From Candidatus Caenarcanales bacterium (GTDB taxonomy: Bacteria > Cyanobacteriota > Vampirovibrionia > Caenarcaniphilales > Caenarcanaceae), in assembly GCA_030065015.1 (NCBI GenBank), contig JASJDU010000024.1, positions 1 through 64,000 on the forward strand: 64,000 nt of DNA, in the 5' to 3' direction. Made by a program: the position numbers and the translations under genes. The notes beneath the pieces are model-generated. The model saw only the letters and a list, made by a program, of their open reading frames with translations. It was not told where the DNA came from and made no database searches. Shown here in pieces: positions 1 through 8,971 of the stretch. Position 1 is the first letter of the stretch. The number at the start of each line of letters is the position of its first letter.

Positions 1-67
1 CAACAAATGGACCATGCCCATTCCTAACTGGAAATCTGCTCTCAACTGGTTTGCTATTCATTTTCAT
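1..67 (-). CDS. Start of an unidentified gene, cut by the window edge
   Basis: On the minus strand an open frame starts with ATG at 67-65 and runs open to base 1, giving 22 codons that begin MKMNSKPVESRF. An AAAGGA Shine-Dalgarno-like stretch lies about 8 bases upstream of this ATG. The fragment is too short to identify. It could be the 5' end of a real gene that continues outside the window, or a chance open stretch. The second ATG two codons in is an alternative start. Confidence 0.4.
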   Translation of the reverse strand, partial: MKMNSKPVESRFPVRNGHGPFV

Positions 68-181
68 GATAGATTTCCTTTCTCTTTTACACACTTCTCT
101 TGACAGACTCCAGATAGCAAATAATCTGTCAAATTCAAATTATTCATCAAACAGCTTAAACAACAGTACTGAATAATCCTC

Positions 182-213
182 TGTCCTTTGGACATCTCCT
201 TTAATAAAGGAGA
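182..213. repeat. Two back-to-back small hairpins
   Basis: TGTCC-TTT-GGACA (182-194) is immediately followed by TCTCCTTT-AAT-AAAGGAGA (195-213), an 8-bp stem with a 3-base loop. They sit in the spacer between two minus-strand genes, downstream of the gene ending at 257. There is no clean T-run on the minus strand after them, so a terminator role is possible but not shown. The rest of the 68-256 gap shows nothing else I can support. Confidence 0.4.
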
Positions 214-256
214 ATTATTGATTGATTCTTTGTTCTAGAGGTGAATGAAGCCTAGA

Positions 257-1693
257 TTACAAATATTTACCGGGAGTAATTCCTCCTTGGTGAGCGGTAG
301 CTGGAATTTGCCCGGTTTGATTGAGGCGCTTGAATATATCTCTGGTTCTGAAGAAATTGAAGATGTTAACTCCAATACCTATGCTAAGAGCAATTAAATA
401 TACATAAATATTTTTTGCTCTTTTTATTTGTTTAAACAGCCTTTCTTTCTTCGCTTTATCCAGCTTTTGAACATCCGGTAATTTTTCTATTCTTTTTATG
501 TTTACTCGATTGAAATCCAAAACCTGATTTGTTTCAAAGGTTTCTTTGGGACCCATTAAGATTTTTCTAACCCCGAAAAGTCTTCCAATTATCCAAGTGC
601 ATATATTTTGCATTTGATCTTTTAGGAATAAAGCACAAGGCACAACCCACATACAGGCTCTTGTAATAACCTCAAACAACTCTGGATTTTTGCCGCTTTT
701 AATATCTTTTCTAGCGGCCAAAGGATAAGCGATGCAATCCATTCCCAAGGTTAAAGCAAAAATCATTCGTGAAAATCCAAAGTTTTTCTCTAAATCAACA
801 ACTTTAAAAATTTTATCCATCATTTTGGGTGCTTCTAAAGAATTCTTTCGTCCTCTAAAACTAAACACACTAATTCCTGTAATTGCAGCTAGAAATGCTC
901 CTAAAGCCCATTTCATAAATCTTTCGGCTCTATCTTTTACATAAAGTCTCTGTGTTTCTCTTTCCGAAGGAGTATCCGTTTCCGGAAGACCGGAAATCTC
1001 AAAAAAGCTTCCAGTTTTCAAAAATACTGCTGAAAGCCAGTTCCTATAAAAAGGCAAACAAAATTGCTCAAAAACCCCAAAAGCAGTTGCACCCAAAACC
1101 GATAAAAATTTCAATCTGGTTACTTTATGAAAAAGTTCATTAGTTAAAAGATATTCTTTCTTATTTTTAAAACCTACCTTTACTTTCTTTCCGATTTTTT
1201 CTTTCAAACTTTTATGTGTCAAGCCAGCCAATTCGTAATTTGGTACCCCAAATGGTTTAGCAAAAGTCTTCGCTAACAAAGAAGCTAGCATTACAACTAA
1301 AAAATAAACCGTTAATCCTTCACCAAATTCCAAGAAAAGTTCATCCACTAATGGCTTAAAGCTAATTTGGTGTGGTTTATTTTGCTGAGAATCATTACTT
1401 AACGAAGATTCACCAATTGTATTTTGAGTGCTCTGTTGAGAAGGAGAAGGTTGCTTTTGCGTATCAACCGCAAACATGGAGTTACCTAAAACTCTTGTTA
1501 AAAATAACGTTACAAATTTTGGTAACCAACTAAAACAAACTTCATGAAAGAATTGCCTATAGGCGTTTTCTAAGTCAATCGATTTACTAATCGGCACAGA
1601 ACTATTTTCCATGGGAAATTTATGCTTATTCCCATGGTTCGATACCGAATACTGCGGTCTAGAAATGTAATCTATAGCAGCAACTGAAGACAA
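257..1693 (-). CDS. Unknown multi-pass membrane protein
   Basis: I do not recognise this 478-residue protein. It has a soluble, Gln/Ser-rich N-terminal part (about residues 75-110) and roughly six hydrophobic stretches, near residues 118-142, 193-215, 263-280, 311-326, 343-358 and 429-447. These are separated by basic, Lys-rich loops, which suggests an inner-membrane protein. The last 20 residues are polar (ending GITPGKYL). The start is uncertain: 1693 is a TTG with no clear ribosome binding site, and an ATG at 1612 (MENSSVP) would remove 27 residues. It is followed on the same strand by the partial gene at 1-67 and preceded by ubiX, transcribed in the same direction, with a 128-base gap. 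A lineage-restricted family is likely, but that is inference. Confidence 0.7.
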   Translation of the reverse strand: MSSVAAIDYISRPQYSVSNHGNKHKFPMENSSVPISKSIDLENAYRQFFHEVCFSWLPKFVTLFLTRVLGNSMFAVDTQKQPSPSQQSTQNTIGESSLSNDSQQNKPHQISFKPLVDELFLEFGEGLTVYFLVVMLASLLAKTFAKPFGVPNYELAGLTHKSLKEKIGKKVKVGFKNKKEYLLTNELFHKVTRLKFLSVLGATAFGVFEQFCLPFYRNWLSAVFLKTGSFFEISGLPETDTPSERETQRLYVKDRAERFMKWALGAFLAAITGISVFSFRGRKNSLEAPKMMDKIFKVVDLEKNFGFSRMIFALTLGMDCIAYPLAARKDIKSGKNPELFEVITRACMWVVPCALFLKDQMQNICTWIIGRLFGVRKILMGPKETFETNQVLDFNRVNIKRIEKLPDVQKLDKAKKERLFKQIKRAKNIYVYLIALSIGIGVNIFNFFRTRDIFKRLNQTGQIPATAHQGGITPGKYL

Positions 1694-1821
1694 AACCGTT
1701 GTGTTCTTAACCGAAATTTAATTTGCAATCAAAAAATATTAAGACAAAACAATAATTAAAACAATATTAAAACGGTGTAATTAGCATTAAGTTTTTTTAT
1801 GAATACACTTCTTAGTGATTC

Positions 1822-2460
1822 TTAAGAATTCTTTTCAAGCCACCTTGTGAATAATTGATTATCTACTCCGAAAGCATCCAAGGTCTTCCCCACAACGAAA
1901 TTAACCAAATCATCCATAGATTTCGGCTTGTGATAAAAAGCTGGCATTGCAGGTACAATCATTCCTCCAGACTCACTAATGGTGAGCATATTTCTCAAAT
2001 GAATTGAATTGAAAGGTGTTTCCCGAGGAACAATCACTAATTTACTTTTTTCTTTTAGGCAAACATCCGCACACCGGGAAATTAAATCCTCCGATGTTCC
2101 ATTCGCTATTCTTCCAATAGTACCCATACTACAAGGGATAATTATCATCCCTTCATTTCGATAGGAACCGCTTGCTACCTTAGCCGCTAGATTATCAACT
2201 TCCCACAAGTTTAATTTTTCAGCATTTAACTTGTTTACTCCTTTAGGCAAACTCTCCGATAAATATTCAACAATAGTCTTCTTATTTTTCTGTACCGAGT
2301 TGAATTCTAAGTTCAACCCCAATTCAATACTTATAACCTTGTTTGCAGTTTCTGAAAAAATTAAATCAACGGTATAACCTTCAGAAAGAAGAAACCCCAA
2401 AGCCTTAAAACCATAAATAGATCCACTCGCGCCAGTTATTGCAATTGTAATTGCCCTCAT
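1822..2460 (-). CDS. ubiX: UbiX flavin prenyltransferase
   Basis: UbiX joins a dimethylallyl group to FMN to make prenylated FMN, the cofactor of UbiD-type decarboxylases; it is a soluble enzyme. The 212-residue length fits the family. Near the N-terminus, residues 8-17 (ITGASGSIYG) match the flavin-binding ITGASG signature. Further family landmarks are the PCSMGTIG stretch, the RCADVCLKE segment, the VPRETPFN loop and the GMIVPAMPAFY segment near the C-terminus. No ubiD lies in the window. The gene starts with ATG at 2460 and diverges from hemL, with a shared upstream region of about 160 bases. The stop codon lies in a perfect 12-bp palindrome, ATTCTTAAGAAT. Identification is secure at family level; whether the pathway is ubiquinone, menaquinone or another aromatic acid route cannot be told here. 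Confidence 0.93.
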   Translation of the reverse strand: MRAITIAITGASGSIYGFKALGFLLSEGYTVDLIFSETANKVISIELGLNLEFNSVQKNKKTIVEYLSESLPKGVNKLNAEKLNLWEVDNLAAKVASGSYRNEGMIIIPCSMGTIGRIANGTSEDLISRCADVCLKEKSKLVIVPRETPFNSIHLRNMLTISESGGMIVPAMPAFYHKPKSMDDLVNFVVGKTLDAFGVDNQLFTRWLEKNS

Positions 2461-2619
2461 TAATTTAAAATCCTCTTATTTGAATTTAGAGCTTGTCTTA
2501 AAAAATATATAGTAATCTCTTATTTAATAATCAAAAGTTTTTTATGAACTCTCTAAGTTGGAAATCTTTTACAGATTATTCAATTTATAAAAAGTCTAAG
2601 TATTTAAAGTAACAAGAAT

Positions 2620-3897
2620 ATGTACTCAAAATCCAAAGAGTTATTCAATAAATCATCAAAGCTATTTCCCGGCGGGGTTAATTCGCCCGTTAGGGCTTTT
2701 AAATCAGTTGGAAGTTCTCCCATTTTCTTTAAAAAATCTCAGGGAGCATATCTATATGATGTTGATGGAAATGAGTACATAGATTATGTTGGTTCCTGGG
2801 GGCCGATGATTTGTGGACATGGTCACTCTAAAGTAATAGAAGCAATTCAACAAGTTGCAGAAAAAGGAATTAGTTTTGGTGCTTGTCATGAATACGAGAT
2901 TCATCTAGCAGAAATTATTACTAAGTTAATGCCGAATATTGAGATGCTCAGATTCGTCAATTCTGGAACTGAAGCTTGTATGGCTGTTGCGAGATTAGCT
3001 AGAGCATATACAAAAAGACCCAAAATTCTCAAATTTAACGGTTGTTACCATGGACACTTTGATTCATTTTTAGTGCAAGCTGGTTCTGGTGTAGCAACAA
3101 TGAGTTTGCCCGATAGCCCAGGGGTACCGAGTGAACTGGCCGAATTAACTTTAACTGCTAATTATAATAATTTAGAAGAAGTTGAAAAATGTTTTGAGCA
3201 AAACCCCAACTCAATCGCAGCGATTATGGTTGAACCAGTGGTTGGCAATTCTGGATGTTTGCTACCCCAGAACGGATTTCTTGAAGGGTTAAGAAATATT
3301 TGTAACAAATACGGAGCACTTTTAATCTTTGACGAAGTAATGACTGGGTTTCGAGTTGCCAAAGGTGGTGCTCAAGAAAGATTCAATGTATCTCCTGATT
3401 TAACAACCTTAGGTAAAATCGTCGGAGGCGGTTTACCGGTTGGTGCTTATGGAGGTAAAAAAGAGATTATGGAAATGATCGCTCCATCTGGTCCCGTGTA
3501 TCAAGCTGGAACTCTCTCCGGAAATCCTTTGGGAATGGTTGCGGGTGCCACAACTTTGAATCTAATTCAAGAAGAAGGTTTTTATGAAAACCTAGAATTG
3601 TATGGAGAAAAGCTTGAAACTGGAATCAAGCAAATAATGATTGATAAAGAAGTTCCAGTGACTATAAATCGATGTGGAGCAATGTTATCGGTTTTCTTTA
3701 CAGATCAAAAAGAAGTTTATAATTTCCCAACCGCAAAAACCTCAGATACAAACCGCTTTGCTAAGTTCTTTAATGAACTGCTTAAAAATGGAATTTATCT
3801 TCCCCCAAGCCAATTTGAGGCATGGTTCTTCTCTTCTATACATAGTAAGAATGAAATTGAAAAAACTTTAAATGCAATTGAAGCAGCGCAGTTTTAG
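2620..3897 (+). CDS. hemL: Glutamate-1-semialdehyde 2,1-aminomutase
   Basis: HemL converts glutamate-1-semialdehyde to 5-aminolevulinate, the second step of the C5 route to heme and other tetrapyrroles. It is a cytosolic, PLP-dependent class III aminotransferase-fold enzyme. The 425-residue length is typical. The N-terminal FPGGVNSPVRAF motif, the substrate-site SGTEA near residue 116, the IFDEVMTGFR segment and the PLP-binding lysine K266 in TTLGKIVGGGLPVG are all present. The ATG at 2620 is the natural start because the protein begins directly with the family's usual SKELF segment; no Shine-Dalgarno is visible. The gene is alone on its strand, diverging from ubiX and ending 11 bases before the convergent gene at 3909. 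It supports heme synthesis for the cytochrome biogenesis implied by resB. Confidence 0.96.
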   Translation: MYSKSKELFNKSSKLFPGGVNSPVRAFKSVGSSPIFFKKSQGAYLYDVDGNEYIDYVGSWGPMICGHGHSKVIEAIQQVAEKGISFGACHEYEIHLAEIITKLMPNIEMLRFVNSGTEACMAVARLARAYTKRPKILKFNGCYHGHFDSFLVQAGSGVATMSLPDSPGVPSELAELTLTANYNNLEEVEKCFEQNPNSIAAIMVEPVVGNSGCLLPQNGFLEGLRNICNKYGALLIFDEVMTGFRVAKGGAQERFNVSPDLTTLGKIVGGGLPVGAYGGKKEIMEMIAPSGPVYQAGTLSGNPLGMVAGATTLNLIQEEGFYENLELYGEKLETGIKQIMIDKEVPVTINRCGAMLSVFFTDQKEVYNFPTAKTSDTNRFAKFFNELLKNGIYLPPSQFEAWFFSSIHSKNEIEKTLNAIEAAQF

Positions 3898-3908
3898 TTA
3901 GTTCACTC

Positions 3909-5354
3909 TCAGGGCCTCATCCTATCAAAACCTTGACAATTGGGAAGCTTGCAAAATTGAAATACACAATCTTCTATTCTTTTACAAGCCGTTTCTATCT
4001 TGAAAAGATCGGATGCTATGCCAGTAACGTTAGAAACAACAAAACTTTGATTGCCAGCCCTAGTATCGTTTCTTGCGTAATATGTATCCAGTCCAGCTAT
4101 TGAAGCTCTATCTTCATAACTTGTAATTGGCTCAAAATTCTCTTTTGTAACTTTGATTGAACCTGTAATCTCGTTTCTAGTTGTTTTTTCATCCTGGCAG
4201 GTTGAAAAAGATCTACAGCAAGTCGCCGAACTAGGTGATCCAGTTGTCTGCATCCTACAATTACAAACTGACTTACCATCAGAACCAATGTTTTCACCTC
4301 CACCGTTTGACATTGAATTACAACAAAGGCTCCTTCTACCAGCAACTGCTTCTTCACAATATTTTTGTCTTATTAATATCGCGTTTCTTACTCTTTCTTG
4401 TGCTGTACTTCCTTTTGCAACAACGTCTTGCCCTGTTGGTTGTCCAGGAGGTTTTTGTGGCCAAAACCTAGCTGTTTTAGAGCAATAAGCAGGATCACAA
4501 ATCGCAGTAAGTGCAGGATCTGGTTCCGTTCCTGCTGCTAAAACTGGCAAAAGAGCTTTTATTGGAGTTTTTATATAAGGCTGCCAATTGCTTTCGTTTG
4601 AAGAGTATATTTTAATCCGGTCTTGGTTTAAAAATTTATTAAACAAAAACTTTTCGATTGTCCTGGAAGGATCAATCAAACTGAGGATTTTGGATATTAG
4701 AGGCATCCATCGATGATGTTTGAAAGAGTAATATCTTACATCTGGAATTCGTTTCGCTTGCCACCTAACAACGTTGATGACATTGCAATCTTTAGATGGT
4801 TCACAGTTTAAAGCAACTGTATAACCATCCATTTTATTAGTCCCTTTTTTATAGTTGCCTTTTGCTAACCAATAAGTATTTTCTTGTCCAATTGATTTTT
4901 CTTTAAAGTTCGAGAGCCACCGAATCTCGTATTCATCATTACTCGCTTGACTCCCTAAAATTTTAATTGGTGCATAATCAACTGGATTAGAGTGTACATT
5001 CGGGTAATAACTTCCGATGATTTCTCTGTTTTGATACTTTTCTTTTCCAAAACTAAAATATCCAGTGTAAAAAGTATCTTCAGGTTTTAATTCAAGCGAG
5101 CCACTGTAATGTCTTTTGTTATTTTTATTCTCATATTCATTTTTCAAAAAGCCTTCTGGATTAAAGAGGGTTGTATTTTTTACTTTAACGGTATATTTCC
5201 AAGTACCGTTAATTTCAGATAATGGATTTGAGCGAGCTTCGCTGGGTAAAGTGAATGCAAAACAGAGTATAAGAAAAATCGAAAAAATTATTGAGAATCC
5301 TTTTTGCGATTCTAAGCCTAATAATGGATTGCTCTTTTGTATTTTTTTAGTCAT
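3909..5354 (-). CDS. Unknown secreted cysteine-rich protein, coupled to the upstream TadE-like gene
   Basis: I do not recognise a named family. The start is best set at the ATG at 5354, which overlaps the stop of the upstream gene as ATGACTAA; the frame could extend two codons to a TTG at 5360. This 8-base overlap suggests translational coupling. Residues about 20-42 form a hydrophobic signal segment ending near PSEARS, so the protein is probably exported. The first half has no cysteines until a CEPSKDC pair; it looks beta-rich with many Tyr, Asn and Trp. The C-terminal half holds roughly 20 cysteines in tight clusters (CDPAYC, SLCCN, SVCNC, ATCC, CKLPNC), which suggests disulphide bonding. 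It is probably a partner of the 979-residue cysteine-rich protein encoded just upstream. Function unknown. Confidence 0.75.
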   Translation of the reverse strand: MTKKIQKSNPLLGLESQKGFSIIFSIFLILCFAFTLPSEARSNPLSEINGTWKYTVKVKNTTLFNPEGFLKNEYENKNNKRHYSGSLELKPEDTFYTGYFSFGKEKYQNREIIGSYYPNVHSNPVDYAPIKILGSQASNDEYEIRWLSNFKEKSIGQENTYWLAKGNYKKGTNKMDGYTVALNCEPSKDCNVINVVRWQAKRIPDVRYYSFKHHRWMPLISKILSLIDPSRTIEKFLFNKFLNQDRIKIYSSNESNWQPYIKTPIKALLPVLAAGTEPDPALTAICDPAYCSKTARFWPQKPPGQPTGQDVVAKGSTAQERVRNAILIRQKYCEEAVAGRRSLCCNSMSNGGGENIGSDGKSVCNCRMQTTGSPSSATCCRSFSTCQDEKTTRNEITGSIKVTKENFEPITSYEDRASIAGLDTYYARNDTRAGNQSFVVSNVTGIASDLFKIETACKRIEDCVFQFCKLPNCQGFDRMRP

Positions 5355-8286
5355 TTGCAATTTGTATTAGTTTATTGAAGAAAGAATTCACATGCTCTAA
5401 ATACGATTTATCGTATCTTTTTTTATTCTTTTTACCGCATTTATCACTTTTGTTACCTTTAAACGTTATGTCCCAACTATAACCATTTTGGACTTCTCCT
5501 TTTTGGTTTTTAAATTTAAAGCCATTCTGAGAATAATTTGCGGAAAAAGTTGTTCCATCTTTGGAAAATTTAATCTTTTTACTTTCTTTATGAACAACGT
5601 ATCTTCCAGAATCCAGCTCTAAAATGTTTAAGCTGGTTAAGGGGCTTAATTCCTTAGGTTGAGATACTCCATCCTCGTTAAGATCTGACCACAAAAGAAG
5701 ATCTTTTAATTCATCTCCTTTTATAAGTCCATCTCTATTTGTGTCTTTCATAAATGCTAATGCAGTATAGCCGTCTGGGTTGTATCTATCGCTAGTCCAA
5801 TTACCAAACAACTCTCTCCCATCGTCAATTTTTCCATTTCTGTTTGTGTCAATTGCTAGAAATCCTTGTGTTTTACTTCCCTTAAGGAGTTTGTAAGATA
5901 AATCCAACCTCGTTTGATTCAAAGGAAAGCAATTTTCTTTAGAAGATAATTGAATATCTTTCTCAAAACTCAAGACTATCGGTGTGGGTGAGCACTTTAC
6001 GCAAGTGTTGCAGGTGGTTTTGGTTGTTACATTCCCAGAAACGCTAGTCTTAGAATCTGAGCTACAGGTTTCTCTAATTCCAGGTGGCTGATTTGGTACC
6101 AGTCCACATTGAGAAGCAGTTGGAGGGCTCATTGCTGGCATTACGGTGCCCCAGCTTCCAGGGCTTGGTCCTGGACCTGCTAAAGGACCATTACCAATTG
6201 GATAATTCGCATCGCCTAAACAGGAACCTTCAATTTTAGGTAGATCCGTTGGACAAAACTTATCATTAACTTTTCCCGTGCAATCTCTTGTTGAAGGGCA
6301 TCTGGTAGGAGGAGTAAGTTGTACTATTGGGGCAAGAAACGAGCATTTACCGGTTTTTATAACATTTGAGACATCTGCCGTACAACATTCTCCAACTGCA
6401 TTTTTTAAAACTTTCACTGCACCAGTGGAACAGTGAGGGAAACCGCCGTCCCTAGGTAGAGTCCTCTCGCTCCATCCTTGAGGCGTATCGTTAGGTACAC
6501 CTCTGTAGTACCAAGTGATTTTTCCTTTTCCACATGGATATGTTATTTGTGGAATTGCAGGTGGCCTAGATCTACAATAACTTCTCAATAAATTAGGTTC
6601 TGCATCCTTACAGCAATGCCTTTCAGCACAATCTCTCCGATACTTACATTCAAGCTGAATATACATTGGATTTAAAGAATAAAAGGAAGTATTAGTCCAC
6701 ACTTGTAGTTGGTGAACCGTTTTGGCTCCATCCCATAAATTGCTCTCATTTCGGCAGGTTCCATATTTGCCACACATTGGACCTCCTGGATTACAGATGT
6801 CACACAGTTGATGATAAGGCATTGCCATATCTAATGGTCCATCGAGAGAACCAGTTGGCAAAGCATTAGCTGTGTTTGCATTTGCAATTGGAGCACTGGC
6901 TAAAGAATTGACCTGAGAAGCTGAGGTGAACTCTTTCCTTGCGGTTTTTGCCCCACCGACATATGGACCATTCTCATAGTTGGTTATTACTTTTGAGTCA
7001 TTTCTGCATACTAATCTTGAGAAAGAAGAATTAACATTTTCTCTTCTTATTGGACAGGGACCTCCAGTGCCATCTAGATTCGTAACCTCTCCAACTACTT
7101 TATCCATCGGAGCAACGCCACTATTACAAGATGGTTTCAACATTACATAATGATCACAACGACCTAAAAAGTCAGCGGAATTTGGGTCTCCATTGGAGTT
7201 CATTATCCTTCCAAAAGCATCTCTTCCCATGCAAGCATAACGGATACCGATCCAATAAAGAGGTGCATCATCTATATCTCCACAATTTGCAATTCTCATT
7301 AAGCCAGATGGTTTAGTATCTTCACCTTTGCAATAAGTTTCTGTAGTTTTTGTACTGATTCTTGGGTTAATGTTGCATTTATTACACCTTTTGCATGTCC
7401 CCCCACCTCTGGTCACTGGCCATTGATCGATAATGTAATTATTCTCTCCAGTACCAATCGATATTTGATTGACCTTGGGCCTGCTTTGTCCTTGAGCTTG
7501 AAACTCTGGACATACTGATGTTCCATCACTCAAAGCGTTTGGGAAAATTGCGTTTTGGCTTCCACCGTTATCCACATCGCATCCATCTTCCGAACAAACT
7601 AAAAATGGTCTTACTCCTGAAGCCAATAAAGATTCATTAAGATTAGAATTTTGAGTGGTACCAGATCTGGAAGCAGGATAAGAACCTCGCCCTTCTAGCC
7701 AGCCACTTAATGCAAACACTCTCTCTTCTGGTGCAAGTCTTTCCTCTAAATACATGGATTTGAGAAATACCGGCCAACATCCACTACAGTGAACGACAGC
7801 ATGATAAACAATGTTGTTTGTAACTGGGTTCCTCAAGGCATAACATCCTCCAAAACGAAGATTTCCAGGACTACCTCTCAAAGAACCTCCCCAAAATTGT
7901 TGAGGTTTGCCAGCACCAAGTTGAACTAAACGATCTCTTAAATTACCGGCAGAATCGATTTCGTCAAAAGAATTAAAAGCCGCTTTATTTCCATTTAAAA
8001 TTGCATCAACAAAATCAGCTCTAACCCTGGCAGAATACCCGGGAAAAACTTGTCCAACAGTCCGAGCTGCAGCGCTACATCTGTTTGCAGCATCTTCTGG
8101 GGGAAACTCAGAGTTCGTAGCTGCTTTTAAAGCAATTTGCCTTGCTGCAACGTTTAGCGATGATTGAAGCCAAAAAAGAAAAACAAATTCTACACAAATG
8201 AGAAAAACAATTGTGTAAACAAATAAAAGTATCGGTATTTGAACAGGAGGTACCGCTCCGAAAGAATTCCTAGTGAAATGAATCAT
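5347..8286 (-). CDS. Large TadE-like, cysteine-rich surface protein with EF-hand-like loops
   Basis: This 979-residue protein starts with a single hydrophobic segment at about residues 17-42 followed by QSSLNVAARQIALKAA, resembling the TadE/TadG pilus-associated N-terminal pattern. The middle is cysteine-rich: I count about 42 cysteines, many in CxxC or CC pairs such as CKRCNKC, CDIC and HCC. Near the C-terminus three calcium-loop-like motifs follow each other: DTNRNGKIDDGRE (one residue longer than a standard loop), DTNRDGLIKGDE and DLNEDGVSQPKE, the last two fitting the 12-residue EF-hand loop. The stretch FLAIDTNRNGKIDDG resembles C-terminal calcium-binding segments of secreted proteins. 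I infer an anchored extracellular protein, disulphide-stabilised and calcium-binding, possibly an adhesin. The gene overlaps the next one (3909-5354) by 8 bases. No Tad secretion ATPase or platform gene lies in the window. Confidence 0.75.
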   Translation of the reverse strand: MIHFTRNSFGAVPPVQIPILLFVYTIVFLICVEFVFLFWLQSSLNVAARQIALKAATNSEFPPEDAANRCSAAARTVGQVFPGYSARVRADFVDAILNGNKAAFNSFDEIDSAGNLRDRLVQLGAGKPQQFWGGSLRGSPGNLRFGGCYALRNPVTNNIVYHAVVHCSGCWPVFLKSMYLEERLAPEERVFALSGWLEGRGSYPASRSGTTQNSNLNESLLASGVRPFLVCSEDGCDVDNGGSQNAIFPNALSDGTSVCPEFQAQGQSRPKVNQISIGTGENNYIIDQWPVTRGGGTCKRCNKCNINPRISTKTTETYCKGEDTKPSGLMRIANCGDIDDAPLYWIGIRYACMGRDAFGRIMNSNGDPNSADFLGRCDHYVMLKPSCNSGVAPMDKVVGEVTNLDGTGGPCPIRRENVNSSFSRLVCRNDSKVITNYENGPYVGGAKTARKEFTSASQVNSLASAPIANANTANALPTGSLDGPLDMAMPYHQLCDICNPGGPMCGKYGTCRNESNLWDGAKTVHQLQVWTNTSFYSLNPMYIQLECKYRRDCAERHCCKDAEPNLLRSYCRSRPPAIPQITYPCGKGKITWYYRGVPNDTPQGWSERTLPRDGGFPHCSTGAVKVLKNAVGECCTADVSNVIKTGKCSFLAPIVQLTPPTRCPSTRDCTGKVNDKFCPTDLPKIEGSCLGDANYPIGNGPLAGPGPSPGSWGTVMPAMSPPTASQCGLVPNQPPGIRETCSSDSKTSVSGNVTTKTTCNTCVKCSPTPIVLSFEKDIQLSSKENCFPLNQTRLDLSYKLLKGSKTQGFLAIDTNRNGKIDDGRELFGNWTSDRYNPDGYTALAFMKDTNRDGLIKGDELKDLLLWSDLNEDGVSQPKELSPLTSLNILELDSGRYVVHKESKKIKFSKDGTTFSANYSQNGFKFKNQKGEVQNGYSWDITFKGNKSDKCGKKNKKRYDKSYLEHVNSFFNKLIQIAND

Positions 8287-8490
8287 TTAATAAGTTTGTT
8301 GGAGATAGCAGCTGACGGTTTAAAAACCCTAAATTATGACTCTTAATTTTCCTATAAAATTCAGTTTCTTACAAAAGTAATAATGAAAACTAATACATCC
8401 CACTTAATCTAAATGATAAGTAAACTGAAGACTAATTTCAATTAGAAATCAAAAAGGTTCTAGAAAATTAATAAAGTTTCCAAGACCAAT

Positions 8491-8532
8491 TTGGTTAATT
8501 AACTCGAATTTACTTTTGAGTTAATTAACCAA
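8491..8532. repeat. 15-bp perfect inverted repeat at the end of the SCP2-like gene
   Basis: Arms at 8491-8505 and 8518-8532 are perfectly complementary (TTGGTTAATTAACTC and its complement) around a 12-base loop. Seen from the minus-strand gene at 8525-8833, the first arm includes its final codons and stop TAA. There is no strong T-run afterwards. It could be an mRNA 3'-end structure or a terminator. The remainder of 8287-8490 holds no feature I can support beyond the likely promoter region of the 979-residue protein gene. Confidence 0.55.
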
Positions 8533-8833
8533 GCCCAAATAAAGAGGGTAATTTCAAAGCCAAAGGCATATCACCAGAGACATTGAGCTTCCCTAACATA
8601 AAAGCCATTTGCGCAGATAAACTTCCATTAATAATTGATTCCCAAGTTGCTTGATCGGCTTTTAAAGTAACATTGGGTTTTTCTGGACTATCCAGCAATT
8701 CACAAGCTTGATCTTTAATTTGAATTCGATAGTCTTGATCATCTATTTGAAAAAGGTATATTGCAGAAACATTTTCTGCAGCTTTTTTGTTGAATTTGTT
8801 TGTTACTTTTTTAAATAGTTCTTTAACTGACAT
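8525..8833 (-). CDS. SCP2 sterol-carrier domain protein
   Basis: This 102-residue protein is a stand-alone SCP2-like domain, a lipid-binding fold that forms a hydrophobic tunnel. The pattern is the usual one: an acidic-to-hydrophobic strand region (IYLFQIDDQDYRIQIKD), the strand NVTLKADQATWESIINGS and the C-terminal helix segment GKLNVSGDMPLALKLPSLF. Many bacterial members have no known ligand, and I would not assign one here. It has an ATG start at 8833 and no signal peptide, so it is probably cytosolic. It is divergent from rpsP, with a 138-base shared upstream region. Its stop codon lies inside a perfect inverted repeat (8491-8532). Confidence 0.82.
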   Translation of the reverse strand: MSVKELFKKVTNKFNKKAAENVSAIYLFQIDDQDYRIQIKDQACELLDSPEKPNVTLKADQATWESIINGSLSAQMAFMLGKLNVSGDMPLALKLPSLFGLG

Positions 8834-8910
8834 TGCTTAATGAAAAATACGAAAGATTAAGAAACAATAATTAGTTTAATAAAGTCTGTATAAATTTGGG
8901 GTGTTACACA

Positions 8911-8937
8911 TTAACTTTCAAAATAAGCTAATATAAT
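8911..8937 (+). promoter_or_regulatory. Possible sigma70-type promoter of rpsP
   Basis: A perfect -10 hexamer TATAAT at 8932-8937 lies 35 bases before the rpsP ATG. A TTAACT at 8911-8916 could serve as the -35 box, but the 15-base spacer is short; a shift by one or two bases gives a weaker -35 with 16-17 bases. The position in the divergent gap supports a promoter. The -35 assignment is weak. Confidence 0.35.
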
Positions 8938-8971
8938 TGACTTACGTTAATTTCCAATAGCATTTTTATAA

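Noticed and set aside
245-397. A 50-codon plus-strand ORF with a GAGGTGA before its ATG
   Set aside because: It is antisense to the end of the unknown membrane protein gene at 257-1693, the Shine-Dalgarno is only about three bases from the ATG, and the frame shows no recognisable domain.
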